DNA from: Mucilaginibacter phenanthrenivorans
Lineage (GTDB): Bacteria; Bacteroidota; Bacteroidia; Sphingobacteriales; Sphingobacteriaceae
Assembly (NCBI RefSeq): GCF_024721155.1
Contig: NZ_JAHVAP010000001.1
Location: 372,001-436,000 of the forward strand
DNA length: 64,000 nt
Direction: 5' to 3'
Part shown: piece after piece, positions 35,334 through 44,003 of the stretch
How positions within the stretch are numbered: the first letter of the stretch is position 1
How the letters are laid out: each line of letters begins with the position of its first letter
Notes under the pieces: model-generated
Seen by the model: only the letters and a program-made list of their open reading frames with translations
What the model was told of the DNA's origin: nothing
Database searches by the model: none
Translations under genes and position numbers: made by a program

Positions 35334-36164
35334 TTGAAAATAGATTCACACCAGCACTTTTGGAAGTTTGACCCGGTAAGGGATAGTTGGATAGATGATT
35401 CCATGAGCGCCATACGACGGGACTTTTACCCGGAAGACCTGGAACCGATATTAAAGAAACATAACATAGACGGATGCATAGCAGTTCAAGCCGACCAGTC
35501 GGAAGCTGAAACTGAGTTTTTATTGAATTTTGCTGAGCAGCATGATTTTATAAAAGGGGTGGTTGGCTGGGTTAACCTGATGGATCCGCATGTAAGGGAG
35601 CGCATTGCTCATTACAGCGAAAATAAAAAGCTGAAGGGGATTCGGCACGTATTGCAGGGCGAGCCTGACCGGGCCTATATGCTGAACCCGCAGTTTATGA
35701 AGGGAATAGCCGCACTTAAGAATTACGACCTGGCTTATGATATCCTTGTCTTCCCTGATCAATTGGGTTACACCAACCAGTTTGTGAAGAATATATCGGG
35801 GGTGCGCTATGTTATAGATCATATTGCCAAACCCGATATCAAAAACAAAAACATTGATAAGTGGGCCAACAGTATGAGAACTATTGCACAGCATGAAAAT
35901 GTTTGGTGCAAGGTGTCGGGCATGGTAACGGAGGCCGACTGGCAAAACTGGCAGGAAGGGGACTTTGAACCCTACCTGAACGTTGTGTTTGAAGCTTTTG
36001 GCGCTAATCGGGTAATGTTTGGCTCTGATTGGCCGGTTTGTGATGTTGCCGGTGGGTATGATAAAATGATCGGAATTGTAGAAAAATATACTGCGAAGCT
36101 GTCTGTTGATGAACAGGCTCGTTTTTGGGGACTTAATGCAATCGAATTTTATAAACTTAGTTAA
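35334..36164 (+). CDS. Amidohydrolase family, L-fuconolactonase-like
   Basis: Probably hydrolyses L-fucono-1,5-lactone to L-fuconate. The 276 residues form a metal-dependent TIM barrel: the N-terminal DSHQHFWKFDPVRDSW, QADQSEAETEFLL, GWVNLMDP, GIRHVLQGEPD, DHIAKPDIK, VWCKVSGMVTEADW and the C-terminal aspartate in MFGSDWPVCDVAGGY. The start is an unusual TTG at 35334, since no ATG or GTG lies near and the family begins with KIDSHQHFW. It follows the SDR by 69 nt. Together they match two early steps of non-phosphorylative fucose degradation. Confidence 0.88.
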   Translation: MKIDSHQHFWKFDPVRDSWIDDSMSAIRRDFYPEDLEPILKKHNIDGCIAVQADQSEAETEFLLNFAEQHDFIKGVVGWVNLMDPHVRERIAHYSENKKLKGIRHVLQGEPDRAYMLNPQFMKGIAALKNYDLAYDILVFPDQLGYTNQFVKNISGVRYVIDHIAKPDIKNKNIDKWANSMRTIAQHENVWCKVSGMVTEADWQNWQEGDFEPYLNVVFEAFGANRVMFGSDWPVCDVAGGYDKMIGIVEKYTAKLSVDEQARFWGLNAIEFYKLS

Positions 36165-36172
36165 CAGGTAAC

Positions 36173-37336
36173 ATGAAAAGATCAGCTTTAATTGTTTTGG
36201 CGGGCGCTTTGATTTCCTTATCGGCGCAGGCACAGGAGAAATTTAATGGGTTGGGTGTTAATTTGGGTAACCTCTATCGCATGTCTGATGCTAAGACCCG
36301 ATCGATTAGCCCAGAAAATTTTAATGGTGAAAAGGGCAAGGGAGGTATGGCGACGACAGGTACAGGAGCAGGCGCCGCACGTGAGCTTGGTCAAACCTGG
36401 AAGGTAAGCCCAAGTGTGATCATAAAAAAACATACCACTTACACCATCGCCGAAATAAACGACCAGGGTGCTATTCAGCATATCTGGATGACCCCAACAG
36501 GTAACTGGCGCTATTCAATCATCCGCTTTTATTGGGACGATGAAACTACGCCATCTGTTGAAGTTCCTGTCGGCGACTTCTTTTGCGTGGGCTGGGGCAG
36601 ATATGCTCCTGTAACCTCTCTCGCCGTTGTGGTGAACCCTGGCAGTGGTTTGAATTGTTACTGGCCTATGCCATTTCGTAAAAAATGCAAGATAACCATG
36701 GAGAATATTGATGATGAAGATATGTCTCTATATTACCAGGTCGATTATACATTAACCGATGTGCCCAAAGATGCTGCATATTTTCACGCGCAATTTCGCA
36801 GGGTAAACCCGGTGCCGTTAAAAAAGGATTATGTTTTGGTGGACAGCATTAAGGGCAAGGGACAATACGTAGGGACTTACATGGCTTATGGTTCCAATAA
36901 AAACGGCTGGTGGGGCGAGGGGGAGATCAAGTTCTTTATGGACGGCGACACCAAATTCCCTACAATTAACGGCACCGGAACTGAAGATTATTTTTGCGGC
37001 GCTTATGACTTTGACACCCGTCGAAAAAATGCTGTAGGCGTTGAAGGCAGTGAGTATACTGAATTCAGCGGCCCTTATACCGGCCTGCCCCAGGTATTAC
37101 GCGGCGACGGGCATTACGATATAGCCCAGCGTTTCGGTCTTTATCGTTGGCACATTGCAGATCCTATCCGTTTTGAAGAGGATCTGAAGGTTACTATACA
37201 AGACCTGGGATGGCACAGTAATGGCAGGTATATGCCTTTGCAGGATGATATTGCTACCGTATCCTACTGGTACCAAAGCGAACCACACGGTATTTTTCCG
37301 GCGTTTCCGTCGAAGGATCAGTTAGAAATTAATTAA
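36173..37336 (+). CDS. Secreted DUF2961/GH172 family protein
   Basis: A 387-residue protein with signal peptide ending AQAQ. Sequence blocks typical of DUF2961 (now GH172, beta-jelly-roll hydrolases that oligomerise) are GLGVNLGNLYRMSDAKTRSIS, GTGAGAARELGQTWK, GAIQHIWMTPTG, IRFYWDDETTPSVEVPVGDFF, YWPMPFRKKCKI and the acidic NGTGTEDYFCGAYDF, which likely holds catalytic residues. Characterised members include difructose dianhydride and D-arabinan/fructofuranosidase-type enzymes; its place at the end of the deoxysugar run suggests it releases the imported sugar. It starts 8 nt after the lactonase stop. Confidence 0.88.
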   Translation: MKRSALIVLAGALISLSAQAQEKFNGLGVNLGNLYRMSDAKTRSISPENFNGEKGKGGMATTGTGAGAARELGQTWKVSPSVIIKKHTTYTIAEINDQGAIQHIWMTPTGNWRYSIIRFYWDDETTPSVEVPVGDFFCVGWGRYAPVTSLAVVVNPGSGLNCYWPMPFRKKCKITMENIDDEDMSLYYQVDYTLTDVPKDAAYFHAQFRRVNPVPLKKDYVLVDSIKGKGQYVGTYMAYGSNKNGWWGEGEIKFFMDGDTKFPTINGTGTEDYFCGAYDFDTRRKNAVGVEGSEYTEFSGPYTGLPQVLRGDGHYDIAQRFGLYRWHIADPIRFEEDLKVTIQDLGWHSNGRYMPLQDDIATVSYWYQSEPHGIFPAFPSKDQLEIN

Positions 37337-37449
37337 ACTAAGATTCCTAGGATTAATTTGATTTTAGGAAGCTTTTATCTTGTAAGATTAAATCTTAATC
37401 GGCAGGAGGGTTTTATCCTTCAATCCAATTAATCCTATGAATCTTAGTT
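37336..37449. repeat. Intergenic palindrome, AACTAAGATTC family
   Basis: 27-bp arms at 37336-37362 and 37423-37449 pair with only two mismatches and fill the spacer between convergent genes, touching both stop codons. An inner AAGATTAAATCTT palindrome lies at 37384-37396. The moeA-moaC spacer starts with the same word AAACTAAGATT. Confidence 0.65.
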
Positions 37450-38680
37450 AAATCCTCCTCTTCAATTTCATTATCACCAAATCGTGCCTGTTATCGTGGT
37501 AGATCTCTAACAACAAGCTTCGGTCATTCCAGGATTTAAAAATGCTGTCTACCTCTTCCAAACTCATTTTGGCAATAGGCTTCAAATTTATGGCGAGGAT
37601 CTCATCGTTCTTTTCCAGGCCGATTTGATCTCCTGCGGAACCCGGTTCAACCCTGCTAATAATGATTCGCTTAAAATCATCGCCGTCTGCATAATATTCC
37701 AGGCCGCTCATGTCCTGCTCAAACGGCTCCTTGAAGTTCGGACCGGGTTTTAAATAGATGGCGTTATCGGGGTAGTCAAATACTACGATGAATTTTTTTA
37801 ACAGGCCAATGCCCAGGTTGCCATCCCTTTTTACATTTATATAGTTTTTTAAAGAGTCATCCTGCGGGAATGAGGAAATGACGTTTTTGATTTTATATTT
37901 CCCAAACTCAATCTGGCTTATCCTGCTAAGAAAACCATTTATAGGGCCACTAAAGCCGACGCCTAAATTTGCATGAATACATTTCTTTTGAATTCCGCTA
38001 TGTTCGTCAATATTTTCAAGTGAAAGGGGATGACCTGCGCCCAGGTCAACCACCAGTTTGCTCTTCTTTATATTGCCATCAGGTAAATAAACATTGGCTT
38101 CCATGTAAGGTTTATGGGCTTCAATGGTGATGGGTATTTTTTCACCTTTTGCAAATTTATGTTTATCCTTCGCGTTGTACACAGTTATGGTGGAATCACT
38201 GAAGTTCACTTTTACAGCCAGGTTGTTAAAGAATTCATACCCAAGTAAACCATGGATTGGCATACCTGCGTAGCTTGACAGTCCGAAATGATCCTTTTTT
38301 AAAATAGCAGCGTCAACGGCAAAACTGCGTAAGCAGGATACTGTAATAGCAAGCTCAGGGGAGGCATAAGCATCATAAGCTTCATCTTCACCAAAGCCGC
38401 GCAGTTTTAGCATTCGGTGCACCGGGATCTGGAGTGAATCGATCAGGCCTGGATCAGTGATGATCATTATTCCCACACCTGTATCCATAACAAAGTTAAA
38501 GGGGCCCTTGTTGTTTATTTTTAGCTGGATGATTACCATGTTGCGCACCAGCCTGAATGGTATCGCAGTCTTTTTCTTATTACCGGTAAAATCAAAATAT
38601 TGTGCGCTTGCTGTTGTTAACAAAAAGCAATTTAAATACAACAGCCACAAAATTACCCGGTGTGTATTTTTACTAAACAT
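37448..38680 (-). CDS. Secreted retropepsin-like aspartyl protease with PDZ domain
   Basis: A 410-residue exported protein (signal peptide ending ASAQ). Two aspartyl-protease-like lobes are present. The first has the active-site FVMDTGVGI with Asp at residue 66. The second has LVVDLGAGHPLSL, where the Asp is kept but the Thr of DTG is Leu. The C-terminal 90 residues are a PDZ domain (IIISRVEPGSAGDQIGLEKNDEILAIN). This aspartyl-protease plus PDZ layout is common in Bacteroidota and its substrates are unknown. The flap and single-chain fold cannot be judged from sequence alone. It is convergent with the GH172 gene. Confidence 0.85.
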   Translation of the reverse strand: MFSKNTHRVILWLLYLNCFLLTTASAQYFDFTGNKKKTAIPFRLVRNMVIIQLKINNKGPFNFVMDTGVGIMIITDPGLIDSLQIPVHRMLKLRGFGEDEAYDAYASPELAITVSCLRSFAVDAAILKKDHFGLSSYAGMPIHGLLGYEFFNNLAVKVNFSDSTITVYNAKDKHKFAKGEKIPITIEAHKPYMEANVYLPDGNIKKSKLVVDLGAGHPLSLENIDEHSGIQKKCIHANLGVGFSGPINGFLSRISQIEFGKYKIKNVISSFPQDDSLKNYINVKRDGNLGIGLLKKFIVVFDYPDNAIYLKPGPNFKEPFEQDMSGLEYYADGDDFKRIIISRVEPGSAGDQIGLEKNDEILAINLKPIAKMSLEEVDSIFKSWNDRSLLLEIYHDNRHDLVIMKLKRRI

Positions 38681-38784
38681 AACAAATAGGTTTTAATTGG
38701 TTGTACTATTTTATCCGGGATGGATTTTTAATACATTTATAATATAAAGTTAAGCACAGGTTGGCTGTTTAACTATTCAAGGCC

Positions 38785-38810
38785 TGTACAAGTTTGTACA
38801 AGTTTGTACA
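38785..38810. promoter_or_regulatory. Three TGTACA palindromes at 10-bp spacing
   Basis: TGTACA occurs at 38785, 38795 and 38805, with AGTT between copies, about one helical turn apart. They lie upstream of the HTH/membrane gene and its -7 element, so they could bind a regulator on one face of the DNA. Confidence 0.5.
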
Positions 38811-38835
38811 AAACCCGGGCTTAGGCTATATGTTA

Positions 38836-38843
38836 TATTTTTG
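38836..38843 (+). promoter_or_regulatory. Candidate -7 element of the HTH/membrane gene
   Basis: TATTTTTG is a full TAnnTTTG match 23 nt before ATG 38867. No TTG is found 17-23 bp upstream. Confidence 0.4.
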
Positions 38844-38866
38844 TGGGATAATGACGATTTTCGGCT

Positions 38867-40204
38867 ATGCATAACGATGAGTTTTTTATTGAAAAAACCA
38901 AGAAATTATTTGAAGCGAGTACCGGTTGGGGCGACAGCAGCGAATGGACAAACCAGGACTTTGTAACCTTAAGTGAAAAGATCCAGGATAAAACTGGTGT
39001 AGCTTTAAGCCATGTTACCTTAAAAAGAGTTTGGGGCAAGGTGAAGTACGAAAGCTTGCCGAATACACATACCTTGGATACCCTTGTTCAGTTTTTAGGG
39101 TATGAGAACTGGCGGAGCTTTAAATCCCAAAATGGCAATGGCACGATAGCCGTTGATAAGGCTGAAGAAAAGTCTGTTCCCGTTATTGCGGATGTTAAGG
39201 AAGGTCAGTCGGTTAAAAAGAGCCGCAAGGGCATTGTGATAGGAGTTTCACTTACCGTTATTGTTATAGTTGGCGTTTTTACGATAATGCAGCTTAACAA
39301 ACCCCAGCCACCCGGGGTAATAGATAGCAATTACTCTTTTAGCAGTAAAAAAATAGTTACCGAAGGGCTGCCAAACTCTGTTGTGTTTAGTTACGATGCA
39401 ACCAAATCGCCTTACGACTCGGTAATTATTCAACAATCATGGGACAGGCACCTGCAGGTCAAAGTTTCTAAAAACGATCATCAGCATACATCAATCTATT
39501 ATTATCCTGATTATTATAAGGCAAAGCTTATTGTGGGCACAAGGATTGTAAGCATGCACCGGCTGCTTATAAAATCAAAGGGTTGGATGCCGGCTGTTAC
39601 GCAATCGCCTGTGCCGGTGTATTTTCCGAAGGAAGATGCCATTCATAACGGAAAAATGTCGTTGCCGATTGAAAAGATCTTGGCGAAAAATGTAAAGCTA
39701 CAGCCGGTACCTCCCGATGTGCTTTATGCCAACGTTCGCGATTTCGGCCCGATCTATAGTGATAATTTTGTTTTTGAAACAGCCGTAAAGAACGACTATA
39801 AAGAGGGGGCTGCGGTATGCCAGCTAAGCAAGATCTATATCTTGTGCGAAGGAACAGCTATTTATATACCGCTCTGTAGCAAAGGCTGCATCTCTTCGCT
39901 CGATCTGCTGTTTACAAATTATTATGCATCAGGCAAGCAACAGGATCTTTCTGCATTTGGTGTCGACTTTAATAACTATGTGAAAGTGAGGATTGAAGCC
40001 GTAAACAGAAAAGCCAAAATATTTGTGAACGATAAGTTGGTCTACACCGTTAACAACGACATCATCAAGGCCAAAATAATCGGGATAGATTACACCTTCC
40101 AGGGAACTGGCTCGGTTGACTATGTGAAGCTATCAAATGGAAAAGTAAATTACGAAGAAGATTTTAATGACCTGTCAGACGGTAAACTGGTGGTAAGTAA
40201 ATAG
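38867..40204 (+). CDS. Membrane protein with N-terminal DNA-binding-like domain, unknown function
   Basis: A 445-residue protein that I do not recognise by function. Residues 1-85 look like a small helical domain (LSEKIQDKTGVALSHVTLKRVWGK, then LPNTHTLDTLVQFLGYENWRSF) of a type often found at the N-terminus of Bacteroidota proteins, with a helix-turn-helix-like pattern. A single transmembrane helix lies at about 124-145 (IVIGVSLTVIVIVGVFTIM). The remaining 300 residues form an extracytoplasmic beta-rich region (SVVFSYDATKSPYDSVIIQQSWD, DDKLVYTVNND-like blocks, VDYVKLSNG) resembling a lectin-like sandwich. The layout suggests a membrane-bound sensor-regulator. Confidence 0.7.
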   Translation: MHNDEFFIEKTKKLFEASTGWGDSSEWTNQDFVTLSEKIQDKTGVALSHVTLKRVWGKVKYESLPNTHTLDTLVQFLGYENWRSFKSQNGNGTIAVDKAEEKSVPVIADVKEGQSVKKSRKGIVIGVSLTVIVIVGVFTIMQLNKPQPPGVIDSNYSFSSKKIVTEGLPNSVVFSYDATKSPYDSVIIQQSWDRHLQVKVSKNDHQHTSIYYYPDYYKAKLIVGTRIVSMHRLLIKSKGWMPAVTQSPVPVYFPKEDAIHNGKMSLPIEKILAKNVKLQPVPPDVLYANVRDFGPIYSDNFVFETAVKNDYKEGAAVCQLSKIYILCEGTAIYIPLCSKGCISSLDLLFTNYYASGKQQDLSAFGVDFNNYVKVRIEAVNRKAKIFVNDKLVYTVNNDIIKAKIIGIDYTFQGTGSVDYVKLSNGKVNYEEDFNDLSDGKLVVSK

Positions 40205-40287
40205 TCTTAAGTCAGTAGTATTGAGTCTTGAGTCAAAAGTCAACAGTTAGAAGTATTTTGGGCTCCCGACTTCAGACTCGAGACTTC
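40205..40287. repeat. Intergenic element with AGTCTTGAGTC words
   Basis: AGTCTTGAGTC (40224-40234) and GACTCGAGACT (40275-40285) pair with one mismatch, and AGTCTTAAGTC precedes them. The element fills the spacer between the convergent HTH/membrane and TPR genes. Confidence 0.55.
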
Positions 40288-40290
40288 CCC

Positions 40291-42423
40291 TTATCTGCAA
40301 TACCGGGCCAGGTCATCAACAGCTTCCTTCGAGCCAAGTTCCTGTGCTCTTTTTAAATCTGTACAACCGCTTTTATCGTTTTGGAGTAGCTTTGCCATTC
40401 CGCGTGCCAACCAGGTATCAAAGTTATGCGGGTTCATTTCAACGGCCTTGTCCAGGTCCTTTAAACCGCTATAATAATCCTTCATTACAATCTCGGCTTT
40501 TCCGCGTAAAACGTAGTTCATTTCGTCCCGGGGGCTAACTTTCATGGCTTGCCTGAAATCACCGTTCATAGCCGAGGTATCATTGGTATAAGCCTCTGCA
40601 AGACCGCGATAGGCATAGGTTTTAACGTTATCCGGGTTGATCAATAATACGCTGATGTAATCATAAACGGCACCTGCATAATTTTTCTGGATCATTTTTA
40701 GGTTGCCTCTTGAGAAGTAAGCGTCATCGTTGTTCTGATCCTTTTCAATGGCCTTGTTTATATCTGCAGTAGCACCGTCATAATCTCTCAGGCCTAACTT
40801 AACGCCTGCACGCCCGCTGTAAGCTACAGAAATTGCATTTGAGTCCACGGCAATAGCCCTGTCAAAATCAATTATTGCCGAGCGATTGTCACCTAATCCC
40901 GCATAGGCATTGCCTCTAAGTACTAATACCTTGCCATTTTTTATAGACGGGGTGATAACCCTGTTCAATAAGTTAATGGCCTCGTTGTATTGCCTGTCAT
41001 CAATTAATATTTTACCCAGGCGAATGTAGGCATATTGGTTTTTAGGATCCAGTTCAATCTGGCGCTTATAATCTGCAATAGCGCCTGTTTTATCGCCCAT
41101 CCGGCTTTTAGCAAGGCCCCGGTTTAAATAGGCATTGGAATTGTTTGGGTACATCTCAATCGCCTTGTTAAAATCGGTAATTGCCCCCGGATAGTCTGAC
41201 ATCATGATTTTTACCTCACCACGGCCAAAGTATGCGTCTGTATTTTTAGGATCAATACGGATAGCTGCATTATAATCTTCCATTGCACCACTGGTGTCCT
41301 GGAGATATCTTTTTGCTTTTGCGCGGATTAAGTAAGCATAGCCGTCTTTATTTGTGCCATAATTAACGGCATTGTTTGCATCATCAAGAGCTCCGTGATA
41401 GTCTTTTTGGTCGATTTTCAAATCAGCCCTGTTTTGGAATGCTTCGGATAAATGGGCATCAATATCAATGGCTTTGTTATAATCAGCCATGGCAGCATCC
41501 TTGTTTTCCAATTTGCTTTCAGAAACACCGCGATATAGATAGAGCTCTGCATTATTTGGATCCTGTGCAATAGCCTTGTCGAAATATTGAATAGCTTCCT
41601 TATTATCCGAGCTGTTACTGATAGCTTTTGCTAAATAATAATATAAGTTATGCAAACCCGGGTTCATCGCCACAACTTTTTTATAATCTTCAATTGCTCC
41701 CTTATAATCGCGGATATTAGTTTTGGTATTGCCACGGTAAAAAATAGCCTCCGAATTGGATGGGTTCATCCGGATAGTAGTATTGTAATCTGCTATTGCT
41801 CCATTATAATCGGCAAGGGTACTTTTTGAATTTGCCCTATAATAGTATATGTCTGCATTATTAGGATTTAACCTTACAGCGATGTCGTAATCTTTAATAG
41901 CGCCATTATAATCGCCCACGTTGGTTTTGGCAACACCGCGGTATTCATAAAGCTCAGGATTATTTGGTGCAAGCTCAATGGCTTTGGTAAAATCTTCAAT
42001 AGCGCCTGCATAATCTGATGAATTAACCTTGGCATTTGCGCGGTAATGGTAAATATCTGATTCGTGAAGCCCTAAAGCAATGGCCTTGGTATAGTCGTCA
42101 ATTGCGCTTTTGTAAGCTTTTATGTTGCTGTTGGCATTTGCACGGTAATAATAAGCATTAGCATTACCCGGATCAATAGCTGTTACTTTGGTATAATCAT
42201 TAACAGCCTCATCAAAATGGTTACTATTGCTGTAAGCGTTGCCGCGATATAAATATGCTTTTACGCTGTTGGCGTTCAGGTCAATAGCCTTGGTAAATTC
42301 AGCAATTGCAGCAGGGTAGTCTTTTTTTGCCGCCAGGGCGTTAGCCACCTTCAAATGTTCGTCGGAAGTTTGAGCTAAGGCCAGGAATGGTAAAAATGAA
42401 ACTATAATTAAAAGTCTTTTCAT
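40291..42423 (-). CDS. Secreted tetratricopeptide repeat protein
   Basis: A 710-residue protein: signal peptide ending ALAQ, then about 20 nearly uninterrupted TPR units of 34 residues. The units are very regular (AIxDYxKAIxLxPxNxxAYxYRGxAK), for example YAGAIEDFTKAIELAPNNPELYEYRGVAK and YNGAIKDYDIAVRLNPNNADIYYYRANSK. A superhelical periplasmic scaffold for protein binding is likely. There is no catalytic domain and the partner is unknown. Repeats in the first third are more alike than later ones, which suggests expansion by internal duplication. Confidence 0.9.
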   Translation of the reverse strand: MKRLLIIVSFLPFLALAQTSDEHLKVANALAAKKDYPAAIAEFTKAIDLNANSVKAYLYRGNAYSNSNHFDEAVNDYTKVTAIDPGNANAYYYRANANSNIKAYKSAIDDYTKAIALGLHESDIYHYRANAKVNSSDYAGAIEDFTKAIELAPNNPELYEYRGVAKTNVGDYNGAIKDYDIAVRLNPNNADIYYYRANSKSTLADYNGAIADYNTTIRMNPSNSEAIFYRGNTKTNIRDYKGAIEDYKKVVAMNPGLHNLYYYLAKAISNSSDNKEAIQYFDKAIAQDPNNAELYLYRGVSESKLENKDAAMADYNKAIDIDAHLSEAFQNRADLKIDQKDYHGALDDANNAVNYGTNKDGYAYLIRAKAKRYLQDTSGAMEDYNAAIRIDPKNTDAYFGRGEVKIMMSDYPGAITDFNKAIEMYPNNSNAYLNRGLAKSRMGDKTGAIADYKRQIELDPKNQYAYIRLGKILIDDRQYNEAINLLNRVITPSIKNGKVLVLRGNAYAGLGDNRSAIIDFDRAIAVDSNAISVAYSGRAGVKLGLRDYDGATADINKAIEKDQNNDDAYFSRGNLKMIQKNYAGAVYDYISVLLINPDNVKTYAYRGLAEAYTNDTSAMNGDFRQAMKVSPRDEMNYVLRGKAEIVMKDYYSGLKDLDKAVEMNPHNFDTWLARGMAKLLQNDKSGCTDLKRAQELGSKEAVDDLARYCR

Positions 42424-42746
42424 AATTATATTATATCAACAATTGGCAATAAATAAGCCAAACATTATTTACTTTCTAAACTGAATGATAAAACGTTTCC
42501 TTAGTGAGCCAATTTAGTGCCCCAAGATATGGAAAACGAAGAAAAAATAAACTCAAAGGCTAAAAGCAGGGCCTTTGTGTAATTTTTGCCCCTTTTGTTA
42601 CCCGGAGGTGTAATACGCAAATATCCGGCAAATTGTTATCTTTTAAAAAGTAGGGGATAGTTTTCTCACTTTGGGGATTTATAATCCCTGCCTAATTAAA
42701 TGATTTTACTTTAACTTGCGGTATCAATTCATCTTTAACCAATATT
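42424..42746. other. Intergenic region between TPR and Rieske genes
   Basis: A 323-bp divergent spacer. It includes a weak AAAGGC/GCCTTT hairpin at about 42555-42576. I see no clear promoter element, RNA gene or open frame of note. Confidence 0.6.
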
Positions 42747-43838
42747 ATGCCCCAGTTTTTCGTCGACCCGGATATAGCCAAAGCTAAAACCTTAAATGCT
42801 GATTTTTATACCAGCCGGGAAGTGTTTGAACAATGCCGCGAAAAGATCTTTAGTTCGTCATGGCAGTTTATTGGCAGCGATGAATTACTGAAGAACGGTG
42901 ACAATGCTTACCCTTTCACATTGCTGGAAGGGTACCTGGATGAACCGCTTTTGCTAACGACCGACAAAGCAGGAAATACCAATGTACTATCAAACGTTTG
43001 TACGCACCGCGGCAACCTGGTTGTTGAAAAGGCCTGCAAGCTAAATAACCTGCGTTGCCGTTACCACGGGCGCATGTTTAACCTAGACGGTAAGTTTGTG
43101 TCCATGCCTGAATTTAAGGAGGTTGAAAACTTCCCGGCAGAGGAGGATAACCTGCCCAAACTGGAGTTGTTTAAATGGGAGCGTTTGCTGTTTACCACAA
43201 TGGATAATAAATACCCAAAGGAACTTTTTTTCAGGGACATGATGGAAAGGATAAGCTGGATGCCTTTAAGTGACTTTAAGTTTAAGCCCGAATTGTCAAG
43301 GGTATTTAATGTGAAAGCTAATTGGGCGTTATATTGTGAAAATTACCTCGAGGGTTTCCATATCCCATTTGTTCATGCCGGATTAAACGCGGTGATAGAT
43401 TTTGGCGAATACGCCACCGAATTGTTTTTCCCATATTCCAGTTTGCAATTGGGCCTCGCCAAAACAGCGGATGATTGTTTTGACCTGCCGGAGTCGTCGC
43501 CTGATTACGGTAAAAATCTGGCGGCCTATTACTTTTGGGTGTTCCCCAATATGATGTTTAATTTTTATCCATGGGGATTGTCAGTTAATGTTGTCGAGCC
43601 GGTTGCTGTTGATGAATGCCGGGTAAAGTTCTTTTCCTATGTATGGGATGAATCAAAACTGGACAGAGGGGCAGGGGCAGGGCTTGACAAGGTTGAACAG
43701 GAGGACGAAGAAATTGTGGAGAATGTTCAGCGTGGCGTAAAATCAAGATTCTACAAACATGGCCGCTATTCCGTTACCCGGGAGCAGGGTACACACCATT
43801 TTCACCGGATTCTTTCAGAATTTATGAATAAACAGTGA
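42747..43838 (+). CDS. Rieske non-heme iron oxygenase, large subunit
   Basis: Aromatic-ring or amine oxygenase alpha-subunit family, 363 residues. The Rieske 2Fe-2S ligands are CTHRG (C85, H87) and CRYHG (C104, H107). The mononuclear iron site is in NYLEGFHIPFVH (the NxxExxHxxxxH pattern), with a later acidic ligand likely in EQEDEEIVENV. The overall sequence recalls choline monooxygenase or carnitine/betaine-type enzymes rather than biphenyl-type dioxygenases; the substrate is unknown. It stands alone, without a reductase or ferredoxin gene next to it. Confidence 0.9.
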   Translation: MPQFFVDPDIAKAKTLNADFYTSREVFEQCREKIFSSSWQFIGSDELLKNGDNAYPFTLLEGYLDEPLLLTTDKAGNTNVLSNVCTHRGNLVVEKACKLNNLRCRYHGRMFNLDGKFVSMPEFKEVENFPAEEDNLPKLELFKWERLLFTTMDNKYPKELFFRDMMERISWMPLSDFKFKPELSRVFNVKANWALYCENYLEGFHIPFVHAGLNAVIDFGEYATELFFPYSSLQLGLAKTADDCFDLPESSPDYGKNLAAYYFWVFPNMMFNFYPWGLSVNVVEPVAVDECRVKFFSYVWDESKLDRGAGAGLDKVEQEDEEIVENVQRGVKSRFYKHGRYSVTREQGTHHFHRILSEFMNKQ

Positions 43839-43940
43839 ACTTTTTGATAACAGAAAGTTAATCTCCATAACGCCAACAAAACTGTAGTTTGGCTGTTACT
43901 AAATCACATTGTAAACTAAATGTAATATTGAAATATAAAT

Positions 43941-43958
43941 TAGATGTTTAAACATCTA
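43941..43958. promoter_or_regulatory. 18-bp palindromic operator candidate upstream of yceI-type gene
   Basis: TAGATGTTTAAACATCTA is a perfect palindrome placed 5 bp before the -7 element TACATTTG, thus over the -33 region. The position suits a MarR/TetR-type dimer acting on this promoter. Confidence 0.6.
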
Positions 43959-43963
43959 TTATG

Positions 43964-43971
43964 TACATTTG
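43964..43971 (+). promoter_or_regulatory. -7 element of the yceI-type gene
   Basis: TACATTTG matches TAnnTTTG exactly, with about 32 nt to the start codon. No TTG -33 box is seen; the palindrome occupies that place. Confidence 0.6.
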
Positions 43972-44003
43972 TTCTATAAAACAATCATTAAAAATTAAAA
44001 GTC

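Noticed and set aside
35520..36233. 237-codon minus-strand frame
   Set aside because: It is antisense to the fuconolactonase-like gene, whose own frame shows clear active-site motifs.
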